A DNA stretch of 64,000 nucleotides from Catellatospora sp. IY07-71 (GCF_018326265.1 NZ_AP023360.1:1231501-1295500), one strand, 5' to 3'. Positions 36,731 through 44,710 are shown, counted from the first letter of the stretch. Numbers and translations: made by a program. The notes: generated by a model from the letters alone, not told the origin.

Positions 36731-37528
36731 TCAGATCCAGTCCAGATGCTGCGCGAGCAGGGCGTATCCCACGAACGCCACGACGTCGAGCAGGGTGTGC
36801 GCGACGATCAGCGGCCCGGTGCGCCGGTAGCGCAGGAAGAACAGCGCGAACACCACGCCCATCACGGCGTTGCCGACGAACGCCCCGAAGCCCTGGTAGA
36901 GGTGGTACGAGCCGCGCAGCAGCGCGCTGGCGGCGATGACGGCGGGCACCTGCCAGGACAGCTGGCGCAGCCGCGTGATCAGGTAGCCGACCACGACGAC
37001 CTCCTCCAGCACCGCGTTCTGGACGGCGGCCAGCAGCAGCACGGGCAGCGCCCACCAGACGTCACCCAGGCCCTCGGCGACGACCGTGGCGTTCAGGCCC
37101 AGCTCGCGCGCCCCCACGTAGAGGGCCAGCCCCGGGATGCCGATCACGGCGGCCAGCAGCGCGCCCGCGCCGGCGTCGAAGCCCTTCCGGGCGCCGTCGA
37201 CGCCGAGCAGCCCGCGGGCGCCGAACCGGCCGTCCCAGCCCGGCCCCCGGTTCAGCAGGTGCACCGCGAGCAGGGCCGGGACCAGCGCGAAGAAGATGCG
37301 GGTGAGCTGGATCGCGAGGTCCAGCCAGGGGCGGTCGGGGGTGACCGCGGTGTTCAGCTCGGCCGCCTGCTGATCCAGCGGGCCGGGCGCGGTGAGCTTC
37401 TCGATCAGCGACAGCACCGACAGCACGGCGGAGTGCCCGAGCGAGACCCCCAGCAGCAACCAGACCTCGTTGCGCAGCACCGTACGGGAGGGTGTGGAGA
37501 TCCCCCGGACGAGCTCTTCAGCAGCCAT
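36731..37528 (-). CDS. CPBP-family intramembrane metalloprotease
   Basis: A 265-residue multi-pass membrane protein of the CPBP (CAAX protease and bacteriocin-processing) family. The predicted catalytic motifs are the paired glutamates in NAVLEEVVVVGYLITRLRQ, SYHLYQG with the second-motif His, and IVAHTLLDV. The Arg normally in EExxxR is displaced (EEVVVVGYLITR), a variant common in actinobacterial members. Substrates are unknown. ATG at 37528. It is divergent from the flavohemoglobin-like gene, 63 bases apart, with a perfect palindrome between them. Confidence 0.88.
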   Translation of the reverse strand: MAAEELVRGISTPSRTVLRNEVWLLLGVSLGHSAVLSVLSLIEKLTAPGPLDQQAAELNTAVTPDRPWLDLAIQLTRIFFALVPALLAVHLLNRGPGWDGRFGARGLLGVDGARKGFDAGAGALLAAVIGIPGLALYVGARELGLNATVVAEGLGDVWWALPVLLLAAVQNAVLEEVVVVGYLITRLRQLSWQVPAVIAASALLRGSYHLYQGFGAFVGNAVMGVVFALFFLRYRRTGPLIVAHTLLDVVAFVGYALLAQHLDWI

Positions 37529-37539
37529 GACATAAAAGG

Positions 37540-37558
37540 GTCGCACAGTCTGTGCGAC
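37540..37558. promoter_or_regulatory. 19-base perfect palindrome in a divergent promoter
   Basis: GTCGCACAG and CTGTGCGAC flank a single T at 37549. It lies 12 bases upstream of the CPBP start and 33 bases upstream of the flavohemoglobin start, ideal for one regulator acting on both. I do not recognise the regulator. Confidence 0.65.
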
Positions 37559-37591
37559 GCGAGTACGCAGCGCGTTGACATCGTTACGAAC

Positions 37592-38704
37592 GTGAGCGAC
37601 CTTCAGCGGCTGTTGAAAGAGAGCTGGACCCTTGTCGAGGAGCAACAGGACAAGGTGGCCGGCTACTTCTACGCGCGGATCTTCCTCAACAACCCGGGGA
37701 TCCGCGACATGTTCCCGGTGACGATGGACGTGCAGCGAGCCAGACTGCTGGGGGCGATCGTCGCCGCGGTGCAATCGGTCGACGACCCGGACCGCTTCGA
37801 CGAGTACCTGCGCTCGCTCGGCCGTGACCACCGGAAGTTCCAGGTGGTGCCGGAGCACTACGAGGTGATCGGCGCCGCGCTGCTGGAGGCGATCCGGACG
37901 TTCGCCGGGCCGGAGTGGAGCCACGAGTACGAGCAGGCCTGGCGCGACGCGTACGACGTGATCGCCCGCAAGATGCTGTCCGGCGCCACCGCCGACAGCA
38001 ACCCGGCCTGGTGGCACGCCGAGGTCGTGGCGCACGAGCGCCGTTCGCGCGACATCGCGGTGCTCACCGTGCGGCCGTTCCAGCAGCTGGAGTACCGGGC
38101 CGGGCAGTACCTGTCGGTCGAGGTGCCGAAGTTCCACCCGCGGGTGTGGCGCACCTACTCGGTGGCGAACGCGCCGCGCACCGACAACACGATGGACCTG
38201 CACGTCCGGGCGCTGGGGGCGGGCTGGGTGTCCGGCGCGCTGGTGCGCCGGGTGCAGGCCGGCGACCTGCTGCGGCTGGCCGCGCCGATGGGCACCATGG
38301 TGCTCGACCGGCGCTCCACCCGCGACATCGTCTTCGTGGCCGGCGGCACCGGGCTGTCGCCGATCAAGGCGCTGCTGGAGGACCTGACCACGTTCAACCG
38401 CACCCGCTGGGTGCACGTCTTCTTCGGCGCCCGCGACCGGGACGACCTCTACGACCTCGGTTCGCTGCAGGACCTGGCGGCGGCGTACCCGTGGCTGTCG
38501 ATCGTGCCGGTGTGCAGCGACGATCCGGGCTGGGGCGGCGAGGAGGGCACCGTGACCGACGCGCTGAACCGCTTCGGGCCGTGGATGGAGCACGACTTCT
38601 TCGTGTCCGGCTCGCCGAACATGGTCCGCTCGACGCTGCGCTGCCTGACACAGCTCAAGGTGCCCCAGACGCGCGTCCGGTACGACGCGTTCAGCGACCA
38701 CTGA
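37592..38704 (+). CDS. Flavohemoglobin-like globin/FAD/NAD reductase
   Basis: A 370-residue cytosolic protein. A single-domain globin (about 1-135) has B10 Tyr in GYFYARIF and the proximal His probably in KFQVVPEHYEVIG. It is joined to an FAD-binding beta-barrel (about 150-250; RTYSVANAPR binds FAD) and an NAD(P)-binding domain (VFVAGGTGLSPIKAL). Family members dioxygenate nitric oxide to nitrate or act as redox sensors. It is shorter than classic Hmp (about 395-400), mainly in loops. The GTG start at 37592 begins VSDLQRLLKESW. Expression may be set by the palindrome at 37540. A strong terminator follows. Confidence 0.9.
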   Translation: MSDLQRLLKESWTLVEEQQDKVAGYFYARIFLNNPGIRDMFPVTMDVQRARLLGAIVAAVQSVDDPDRFDEYLRSLGRDHRKFQVVPEHYEVIGAALLEAIRTFAGPEWSHEYEQAWRDAYDVIARKMLSGATADSNPAWWHAEVVAHERRSRDIAVLTVRPFQQLEYRAGQYLSVEVPKFHPRVWRTYSVANAPRTDNTMDLHVRALGAGWVSGALVRRVQAGDLLRLAAPMGTMVLDRRSTRDIVFVAGGTGLSPIKALLEDLTTFNRTRWVHVFFGARDRDDLYDLGSLQDLAAAYPWLSIVPVCSDDPGWGGEEGTVTDALNRFGPWMEHDFFVSGSPNMVRSTLRCLTQLKVPQTRVRYDAFSDH

Positions 38705-38713
38705 CCGCCCACA

Positions 38714-38753
38714 CGAAAGACGAGGCCCGCCTTCCGGCGGGCCTCGTCTTTCG
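38714..38753. terminator. Bidirectional terminator
   Basis: CGAAAGACGAGGCCCGCC and GGCGGGCCTCGTCTTTCG form an 18-bp perfect stem with loop TTCC. The CTTTCG and GAAAG ends give T-rich flanks both ways. It separates convergent genes. Confidence 0.92.
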
Positions 38754-38756
38754 TTG

Positions 38757-39725
38757 TCAACGTGCGGGCACCGGTGGGGCCGACGTCACCGCCCGGAACC
38801 GCCATTGCAGCTGGAACCGTGCGTTCAGCGACGGGTCCTCGGTGCGCCAGGTGAACACCGCCTGCTCGGACTCCAGCTCGCGCACGATGGGCGTACGCAG
38901 CGGCGCCTCCTCGGCGGCCATGGACGTCTCCACCCCCCACACCTGGGGGTCCAGGAACGCCGGGAAGCGCATCTGGACCACGAGCCGCCGCGTGGGCAGC
39001 CGCACCGCCCGCTCGAACCAGGTGCCCCACTTCAGCTCGGGCACGCGGTAGCGATACTCGACCGTGGTCCGCTCGCCGGGGTAGAGCGGAAACCGGCCGT
39101 CGGTGTTCTCGAACAGCAGCCAGATCTCCTTGAACGCGTCCCGGTCCTGCTTCGCCCGCCACACCATCGGCTCGGCCGCCCCGGGGTCTCCGCAATACGC
39201 CACCAGGCTCAGCTCCTCCAGCGCCAGCGGGTGGGCCCGGTGGTGGTCGTTGGAGCGCTGCGGCTGGCCCGGGTAGCGGTCCACCGCGACCCGGATGAGA
39301 TAACGCGTCACCGGCTCGTTCCCGGCGTTGTAGAGCGCCCGCCGCACGATTACCTGGTAGTCGCCGCCGACGTAGGTCAGCTGCGCCTCCTCCAGCTCGA
39401 CCACCAGGCCGGTGCCGGGCGGCAGCCACTGGGCCGGCACCGCCGGCTCGCGGGTGAGCAGGGTCGCCGGGCCGCGGGCCTGCCTGGCCTCCTCGTACTC
39501 CTGAAAGCGGCGCCAGATGGCGCCGCCGGCGTTGAGCACCGCCTCAGCCCGGCGGGCGAAGTCCTCCGTGGGCCGATGTCTTCGGCCCTCTATGTGGCTG
39601 ATGTACGAGGGATCAAAACCCATCCTGCTGGCGAGCTGCTTCTTCGTCATGCCGCGGTCGATGCGCCATCGGCCGAGTTCCGTAGCGAAGGCCTCAACGG
39701 CACGCTCCACCGGCGAAACGCTCAT
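38757..39725 (-). CDS. XRE-family regulator with a large C-terminal domain
   Basis: A 322-residue protein. The N-terminal helix-turn-helix is GMTKKQLASRMGFDPSYISH followed by IEGRRHRPTEDFARRAEAVL (about residues 20-70). The C-terminal 230 residues are unlike standard DUF5753 sensor domains; they hold YRYRVPELKWGTWFERAVRL and RYLIRVAVDRYPGQP, with paired beta strands. ATG 39725 is chosen over an upstream in-frame start because the protein then starts MSVSPVERAV. It is divergent from the FhuF gene by 302 bases. The effector of the C-terminal domain is unknown. Confidence 0.85.
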   Translation of the reverse strand: MSVSPVERAVEAFATELGRWRIDRGMTKKQLASRMGFDPSYISHIEGRRHRPTEDFARRAEAVLNAGGAIWRRFQEYEEARQARGPATLLTREPAVPAQWLPPGTGLVVELEEAQLTYVGGDYQVIVRRALYNAGNEPVTRYLIRVAVDRYPGQPQRSNDHHRAHPLALEELSLVAYCGDPGAAEPMVWRAKQDRDAFKEIWLLFENTDGRFPLYPGERTTVEYRYRVPELKWGTWFERAVRLPTRRLVVQMRFPAFLDPQVWGVETSMAAEEAPLRTPIVRELESEQAVFTWRTEDPSLNARFQLQWRFRAVTSAPPVPAR

Positions 39726-40027
39726 GACCCGATCCCGCTCCGCTCGGTCATGCCACACCTCGCCCCCTCCTCCGCTTGTCGTGAATCCTCATTCTTCGCG
39801 GCCGGAGCATCAGCTGAGGAGAACTGCTGATTACCTGACATATGCCTTGACAAGCTGACAAGCGACCAGCCGGTGCGGCAGCGTCCGCAACTATGGCAGA
39901 CGTGACACTCGGTGAGCGAAGTGGCGTAAACTGGTCTTGGTCTGGTTAGGCTAGCCTTATCGGGGTACAGTGAGCGCCTACCCCGCGTTATCGCGCGTCT
40001 GTACTGGAAGGGAACGGTGAGAACCGG
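39726..40027. other. Divergent promoter region of the XRE and FhuF genes
   Basis: 302 bases. It contains TTGACAAGCTGACAAG near 39848-39863, which may be a promoter element, and the iron box listed separately. No gene is seen. Confidence 0.4.
39944..39961 (+). promoter_or_regulatory. IdeR/DmdR-type iron box
   Basis: GGTTAGGCTAGCCTTATC closely follows the DmdR/IdeR consensus (TTAGGTTAGSCTAACCTAA) and is largely palindromic (AGGCTAGCCT is perfect). It is about 67 bases before the FhuF-type gene, as expected for repression under iron sufficiency. Confidence 0.75.
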
Positions 40028-40822
40028 GTGCGTACGCTGACGCCGCTGCTCCTGACCGACGCCCTGCGCCCCCTCAACGTCACGCTCAGTGCAGTGCGCC
40101 GTCGCAGCGGGTTCAACGCGGTCCACGGCCTCGCCGATCCGCTCGTGCTCACCGACACCAGGGGCTGGACCCCGGCCGGCGCGCTGCTCGACGGTTCCGC
40201 CCTGCCGGCCCTCTTCGACACCGCCGTCCAGCGCTGGGGCGCGGCCCCGCACGCCGCGGCGACGCTGTCCTGGAAGTCGTACAGCTACTGGCTCGCCATG
40301 CCGGCCGTGCTCAGCTGGGCGGTGGCCCGGCGGGTCCCGCTCGTCGACGCCGACCGCGTGGCGGTGCGTTTCGGCGGCGCCCCCGGCACCGCCCTGGTCC
40401 AGCTCGGCCTGCACCACCCGCAGGTCGCGGTGCTCCCCGACGACCCGCTGGCGCACGTGAACGTGCCCGGCATCACCGTCGTCCCGGACGAGACCGTCCT
40501 GCTCAAGACGCTGCGCACCAGCCTGCTCGAGGGCCACCTCGACCCGCTGTCCGAGCGCATCCGCGCCGGGGTCAAGGTCGGCCGGCGCACCCTGCTCGGC
40601 TCGGTCGCCTCCGGCATCGCGTACGCGGTGCTGCGCAGCGGCCACGCCCTGCACGGCCCCGCCGCCGAGACCGCGGGCACGCTGCTCGACGCGCTCGAGC
40701 TGAGCGACCTGGTGGACATCGGCTCGGACGAGGCCGGCCTGCCCACGGTGCACCGGCGCACCTGCTGCCTGGCGTTCACCCTGCCGCAGCCCAAGGTCTG
40801 CTCCGGCTGCTGCCTCCGCTGA
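40028..40822 (+). CDS. FhuF-type (2Fe-2S) ferric-siderophore reductase
   Basis: A 264-residue protein with the FhuF C-terminal cluster-binding motif Cys-Cys-x10-Cys-x2-Cys (RTCCLAFTLPQPKVCSGCC, about residues 245-262). The middle has WKSYSYWLAMPAVLSWAVAR, the helical IucA/FhuF-like body. FhuF proteins reduce iron in hydroxamate siderophore complexes in the cytosol, releasing Fe(II). The upstream iron box fits. GTG start; the ribosome site is weak (GGTGAGAACCGG). No siderophore synthesis or uptake genes are in the window. Confidence 0.9.
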   Translation: MRTLTPLLLTDALRPLNVTLSAVRRRSGFNAVHGLADPLVLTDTRGWTPAGALLDGSALPALFDTAVQRWGAAPHAAATLSWKSYSYWLAMPAVLSWAVARRVPLVDADRVAVRFGGAPGTALVQLGLHHPQVAVLPDDPLAHVNVPGITVVPDETVLLKTLRTSLLEGHLDPLSERIRAGVKVGRRTLLGSVASGIAYAVLRSGHALHGPAAETAGTLLDALELSDLVDIGSDEAGLPTVHRRTCCLAFTLPQPKVCSGCCLR

Positions 40823-40845
40823 CCCCGCCCTCCCTCGGCGACCCG

Positions 40846-40908
40846 AGATCGCCGTTTCAGGTCAGCACCTCGTGCCTTCCCTCAGCTTTTGACACGAGAC
40901 GGCGATCT
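40846..40908. repeat. Dispersed palindrome, family with TTCGTGTC/GACACGAA arms (copy 3)
   Basis: AGATCGCCGTTTCAGGTC and GACACGAGACGGCGATCT pair imperfectly, with loop between. The right arm matches that of copy 2 (GACACGAGACGCCGATC at 2524-2540) almost base for base. It lies 23 bases after the FhuF stop. The remainder of 40909-41164 holds no supported gene. Confidence 0.7.
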
Positions 40909-41164
40909 TCACGCTATCGGCGGACATCCCGGCGTCCCGGAAGATGAGACCGGGTCCCGCCGGGGCGGATCATGAACGGTCAATGCCAGGCCACTCGGCG
41001 GTGGCCACGCCACCATCCACAAACGATGAACAGAATGAGTCTGGCAACTCGGCCACCAGCGAGGCATTCATTCGCCGCCGAAGGGGTGGTTCCCCACTTC
41101 CGCCGATCCCCGCACGTCGATAGGTTTGCCCCTACCTATCACTCCTAGTTATGGAGGTGTGACG

Positions 41165-41437
41165 ATGCGCAACCGTAGCGGCATCGCCAAGCGGATCGCG
41201 GTCATCGGAGCGGCGGTCGTGGCGTTCGCCGGGGCTTCCGCGATCGCGGCCACCCCGGCCCACGCCACGCCGGGCGACTGCAGCGCGTACCTGGCCGCGC
41301 AGGGCTTCGGCGGGCTGGAGCACGGCCTCGCCTGCACCCTGGGCGACATCTCGTACACGCTGTGCACCACCCAGCTCACCCTGCTCGCCGTGCCGCCGGC
41401 CACGGCGGACGTCGCCTGCCGACTGGCCGCGGCCTGA
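41165..41437 (+). CDS. Small secreted four-cysteine peptide
   Basis: A 90-residue exported peptide. GGAGGT ten bases upstream selects ATG 41165. The signal peptide (MRNRSGIAKRIAVIGAAVVA, then FAGASAIA) ends in TPAHA. The mature part, about 55 residues, has four cysteines (GDCSAY, GLACTL, YTLCTT, VACRL), enough for two disulfides, and ends in LAAA. It could be a signalling peptide, chaplin-like surface peptide or inhibitor; I do not recognise a family. It is followed by a strong terminator and then another small secreted protein. Confidence 0.8.
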   Translation: MRNRSGIAKRIAVIGAAVVAFAGASAIAATPAHATPGDCSAYLAAQGFGGLEHGLACTLGDISYTLCTTQLTLLAVPPATADVACRLAAA

Positions 41438-41451
41438 TCCGGCACTGAACG

Positions 41452-41490
41452 GGTGCGGCCCTCGAACATCCTGGGTCCGAGGGCCGCACC
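41452..41490 (+). terminator. Terminator after the four-cysteine peptide
   Basis: GGTGCGGCCCTCG and CGAGGGCCGCACC form a 13-bp perfect stem over a 13-base loop, 14 bases after the stop. Confidence 0.88.
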
Positions 41491-41714
41491 CCCTCAATGT
41501 AAGGCCGCGCGCGAGCGCGCAGGAGTGTCTGATTCCGCCACCCGACCGGCCCGCCGGTCACACCGTCCGGGCCCGCCCGTCCCGGACCATCCTCCGATCT
41601 TGACCCGCCCGCACGGTCCACCTCTGACCTGCGGCCTTCTCCGGTCATCGCGAGCCCGACGGCGCCGTTTAGCTCCCGTCCGCACATCCGCCGTCAGGAC
41701 CAGGAGAACCACCC

Positions 41715-41939
41715 TTGAAGAACAGGCTGATCGGGCTCGCCGCCGCCCTCACCGTCGCGGTGGGAGCCTCGCTCACCGTGGCCGCCCCGGCCCAGGCCGC
41801 GACGCCGGCCATCCAGGTCACGAAGGTCTACTACAACTCGCCGGGCACCGACAACAGGACGAACACCAGCCTGAACGCCGCCGGCACCACGATCGACACC
41901 TGCTCCTGGGGCAGCAGCGGCAGCTACACCTACTGCTGA
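41715..41939 (+). CDS. Shortened lamin-tail-domain secreted protein
   Basis: A 74-residue exported protein. TTG start with AGGAGAA eight bases upstream. The signal peptide is KNRLIGLAAALTVAVGASLT ending in PAQA. The mature part begins IQVTKVYYNSPGTDNRTNTS, the usual start of a secreted lamin tail domain (LTD), but goes straight to LNAAGTTIDTCSWGSSGSYT (then YC), which looks like the usual end of that domain. About 60-70 central residues of the normal 110 are missing. It is therefore an internal in-frame deletion, or a genuine mini-protein. A terminator follows. Confidence 0.75.
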   Translation: MKNRLIGLAAALTVAVGASLTVAAPAQAATPAIQVTKVYYNSPGTDNRTNTSLNAAGTTIDTCSWGSSGSYTYC

Positions 41940-41946
41940 CGGCCGG

Positions 41947-41985
41947 CCGGGCCCGGCGGGGAGGGAAGTCCCCCGCCGGACCCGG
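41947..41985 (+). terminator. Terminator after the shortened LTD gene
   Basis: CCGGGCCCGGCGGGG and CCCCGCCGGACCCGG pair over 15 bases with one mismatch, a few bases after the stop. Confidence 0.75.
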
Positions 41986-42019
41986 CAGGGGGCTTCCCCA
42001 CCCGCGGCGGCGTGCCCGC

Positions 42020-42304
42020 TCATCGGACCGCGGGAATCAGCGCGGTGATGCTGTCCGCGACCGACACGGCCGGTTCGGCCACCTCCGCGGCCAGCCGCAA
42101 CAGCGCCACCGCGCCGCGCTCGTCGCCGTCCGCCGACACCTCGCGTGCCCGCCGCAGGAACGAGATGACCGGCACGTACGCCTCGGCGTCGGCCGCCTGC
42201 CGCGACCGGCGGAGGAGCCCGTCGATGCCCGCCGTCAGCCCGCCGCGCGTGCCGTGTCCCCATCCGGCGACCGCGCCCTGGCACTCCTGCTGGAACGTCG
42301 CCAT
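42020..42304 (-). CDS. Small hypothetical protein
   Basis: A 94-residue soluble protein, mostly helical (FQQECQGAVAGW, LLRRSRQAADAEAYVPVISF, DERGAVALLRLAAEVAEPAV, SVADSITALI). It has no signal peptide and no known domain. The ATG at 42304 has a GAGGGGG stretch upstream; longer frames add Arg-rich, non-protein-like sequence. It is divergent from the HTH-GPP34 gene by 548 bases. The helical pattern recalls TPR-like or four-helix proteins but no assignment is made. Confidence 0.6.
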   Translation of the reverse strand: MATFQQECQGAVAGWGHGTRGGLTAGIDGLLRRSRQAADAEAYVPVISFLRRAREVSADGDERGAVALLRLAAEVAEPAVSVADSITALIPAVR

Positions 42305-42852
42305 GTCACCGACCCCCTCGAACCGCCGAGCCGCCGTCGCTCCCCCGAAAGTGCGTCTCCATACCCGCTCCCCTGTCCCGCGCCACCCGGCCGCCCGCGC
42401 CGCCGGCCTTGTGGCGCAATGATCGGAACAGCGATCCGCCGCCCCAGCCGGAGCCGCGAATCGCTCACCGTCGACTCTCGGCCACAGCCGGCCAGGCTTC
42501 CAGAGGCCATGACACAGTTGGACACGAATGGCCACGCTCGGTCGTCATCCGCGATCGGCGGAGACAGCGGCGGACAAAGCTGATTGGCGAGGCCGCCCTT
42601 CGGTGACACGACGGTGCAGACACGGACACCGGAGAAGGCCCGGACGTCGCCGATCAGCCGCCGTTGTGCCAATCCGTGACAGCGGTGACCAATCCCGCAT
42701 GGTCACGTAATCCCTGGTCCAGACCTCGTTACAGCGCGCCGGAACGCCGTGGGGCGGCCGCGTGACATTTCGTGACAGCGCGCGACGCATCTAGGATGAC
42801 GTCTTCACGCATCGACATGCCTGGCGACTGACCTATCTGGAGCGGGGACGAC
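42305..42852. other. Long intergenic stretch before the HTH-GPP34 gene
   Basis: 548 bases with no supported gene. It contains GTGACAGCG repeats (near 42676 and 42773) that could be regulatory direct repeats, and no strong hairpin. Open frames here give Arg/Ala/Pro-rich translations on both strands and are treated as chance. Confidence 0.4.
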
Positions 42853-43869
42853 ATGGCCGAGTCGCTGACGGAACCGGCACGGGCGCTTCTGCTCGCACTC
42901 GAGGAGCTGTACATAGCCGCCGACGAGCCGAGCTGCCGCACCATCGCCGAACGGATCAGCCGCCGGGTCAGAGAGCTGCCGCCCGGATCCGGCGAACGGG
43001 TGACGCTGTCGCACAACACGGTGAACAAGGTCCTCCGCGCTCCGCACCTCGGCTCGCAGCAGCATCTGCTCGCGGTCGTCGCCTGCCTGCACAGTGCGGA
43101 GGTCGCCCGGTTCCAGGAACTGTGGATCGCAGCCCGCAAGGCCGAGCCGAAGACCACCCGCCAGACGGCACAGACGGGCCGGGCGGCCGCCGCCGCGGCG
43201 CAGGCCACGACCGAGAGCGACGGCCGGCTCGGGCTGGCCGAGGAGTTCTTCCTCGTCAACCACGACCGGGACGGTGACGCCTACATCGGCGAGAGTTCGC
43301 TGGGACTGGGCGTGGCCGGCGCGATCCTCATCGAGCTGGCCCAGGCCGGGCTGATCACGGTCGGCGAGCGCGTCGTGGTCGACGGCTCCGCCGACCGCGC
43401 GGGCCACCCGTACGCGGTCTTCGCCGACCTCATCGCCACCGCCCCGCCGGAGCGGCGGGACCAGCAGCTCTGGCGCTGGGTGCGCGACCTGCAGGGGGAG
43501 GCGCTACGGCAGGTCAGCCAGCGGCTGGAGGACGCCGGGCTGGTCACGCCGGAGGACAGCCGCTCGCCACTGCGCTGGCTCGGCCGCAAACTGCGCTACC
43601 GGCCGAGCGGCGACTCGGCCGCCGGGGCGCCCGCGAGCAGCCTGCGCCGCGTGCTGACCAGGGTCGAGGCCGAGGACGTGCCGACGGTGATCCTGGCGGC
43701 CCTGGTCGACGTCACCGAGGGGCACGAGTGCATCCTGGTGAAGCTGCCCAGGGCGCAGATGCGGCAGCGCATCGAGGGCCTCGCCGCCACGCTGCCGCCG
43801 TGGACCCGCGAGGTGGTCGCGGCCGTGGACCGGGCCATCGCCGAACGCGCCATCAAGCCGCTGCCCTGA
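42853..43869 (+). CDS. HTH-GPP34 fusion protein
   Basis: A 338-residue protein of two parts. Residues about 8-95 look like the small helix-turn-helix module of actinobacterial signalling proteins (CRTIAERISRRVRELPPG, VTLSHNTVNKVLRAPHL, ending in FQELWIAAR). Residues about 120-335 match the GPP34 (Golgi phosphoprotein 3) family: LGLAEEFFLVNHDRDG, GVAGAILIELAQAGLITV, YAVFADLIATAPPERR, LRRVLTRVEAEDVPTVILAA. In eukaryotes GPP34 binds phosphatidylinositol 4-phosphate; bacterial members are widespread in actinobacteria and uncharacterised. An Ala-rich linker joins them. The combination suggests a membrane- or lipid-responsive DNA-binding protein. ATG with GGAG/GGGGA upstream. Confidence 0.8.
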   Translation: MAESLTEPARALLLALEELYIAADEPSCRTIAERISRRVRELPPGSGERVTLSHNTVNKVLRAPHLGSQQHLLAVVACLHSAEVARFQELWIAARKAEPKTTRQTAQTGRAAAAAAQATTESDGRLGLAEEFFLVNHDRDGDAYIGESSLGLGVAGAILIELAQAGLITVGERVVVDGSADRAGHPYAVFADLIATAPPERRDQQLWRWVRDLQGEALRQVSQRLEDAGLVTPEDSRSPLRWLGRKLRYRPSGDSAAGAPASSLRRVLTRVEAEDVPTVILAALVDVTEGHECILVKLPRAQMRQRIEGLAATLPPWTREVVAAVDRAIAERAIKPLP

Positions 43870-43882
43870 CCGGCCCAACCCG

Positions 43883-44710
43883 TCAGCCGATCCCGCGGGC
43901 GAGCAGCTGCGACAGCACCGCGGCAGCCGTCGGGGCGAGGTCGCGCGTGGTGACGTCGGCGAGCCTGACGAACTCCGCGGCCTGCCCCTCACCGAGAACG
44001 ATGGCGCTGGACGGCACCAGGCCGCAGCGTGCCGAGTAGGCGCGCATGTCCACCCCGGACGTGCCCTCGGCGAGGTCTGGACGCAAGTCCTGCCAGAAAA
44101 GCCGGAACTCCGTATCGAGGACCAGGCCGGTCTCCTCGGCCAGTTCGCGTCGAGCCGCCTGCTCGTGATCCTCGCCGTCTTCGACATGTCCGCCGACCAG
44201 GCCCCACTGCCCCGGCTCGGCTCGGGCTTCGCGATGACGAAGCTGCAACAGGACCGCCCCATCGGGATCGACGAGCAGGACCACCGCGATCCGCACCGGC
44301 GGGCCGGCCGGTGTCGACGGGCTCACACCCTCGATGCGGTCCAGCCCCGTGCGCACCCGGTGCCTGAGAAGCTCGTACTGCCCACGACACCGGTTCGGCG
44401 GGCCGGCCGGACGGGACACGCCCACGCCGCCGGTGACGGTCTCGCCCGGGCGGAACTGGTCCCGGGTGAGGTCGACCTCGGTGCCGTCGGGCAGCCGGTT
44501 CCAGTAGTGATACCCGCGCCGTGCCCCGCTCTCGAACACCTCGCCGAGCATCAGCTCGCCACCGAGGACGTCCTGGACGACGAGGGCGGTGACCCCGCAT
44601 TGGCCGCGACTCGGGTTCTCCGGTCGCCAATCGGCGAGGTCCACGGGATCGCAGGTGTCCGGCCCCCAGGCGTCCCGCACGACGGGCCGCAGCCGCGACA
44701 AGGTCAGCAT
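43883..44710 (-). CDS. YunG-like domain fused to NUDIX hydrolase
   Basis: A 275-residue protein. Residues about 1-100 are YunG-like: VRDAWGPDTCDPVDLADW, GQCGVTALVVQDVLGGELML, then YHYWNRLPDGTEVDLTRDQF. From about 135 a NUDIX domain follows with the box GHVEDGEDHEQAAR, RELAEETGL (the G-x5-E-x7-R-E-x2-E-E-x-G form) that binds divalent metal and cleaves nucleoside diphosphates linked to another moiety. ATG 44710 is chosen since the frame beyond it runs into the tRNA gene. The substrate is unknown; the Cys and His of the YunG part recall papain-fold proteins, but this is speculative. Confidence 0.85.
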   Translation of the reverse strand: MLTLSRLRPVVRDAWGPDTCDPVDLADWRPENPSRGQCGVTALVVQDVLGGELMLGEVFESGARRGYHYWNRLPDGTEVDLTRDQFRPGETVTGGVGVSRPAGPPNRCRGQYELLRHRVRTGLDRIEGVSPSTPAGPPVRIAVVLLVDPDGAVLLQLRHREARAEPGQWGLVGGHVEDGEDHEQAARRELAEETGLVLDTEFRLFWQDLRPDLAEGTSGVDMRAYSARCGLVPSSAIVLGEGQAAEFVRLADVTTRDLAPTAAAVLSQLLARGIG

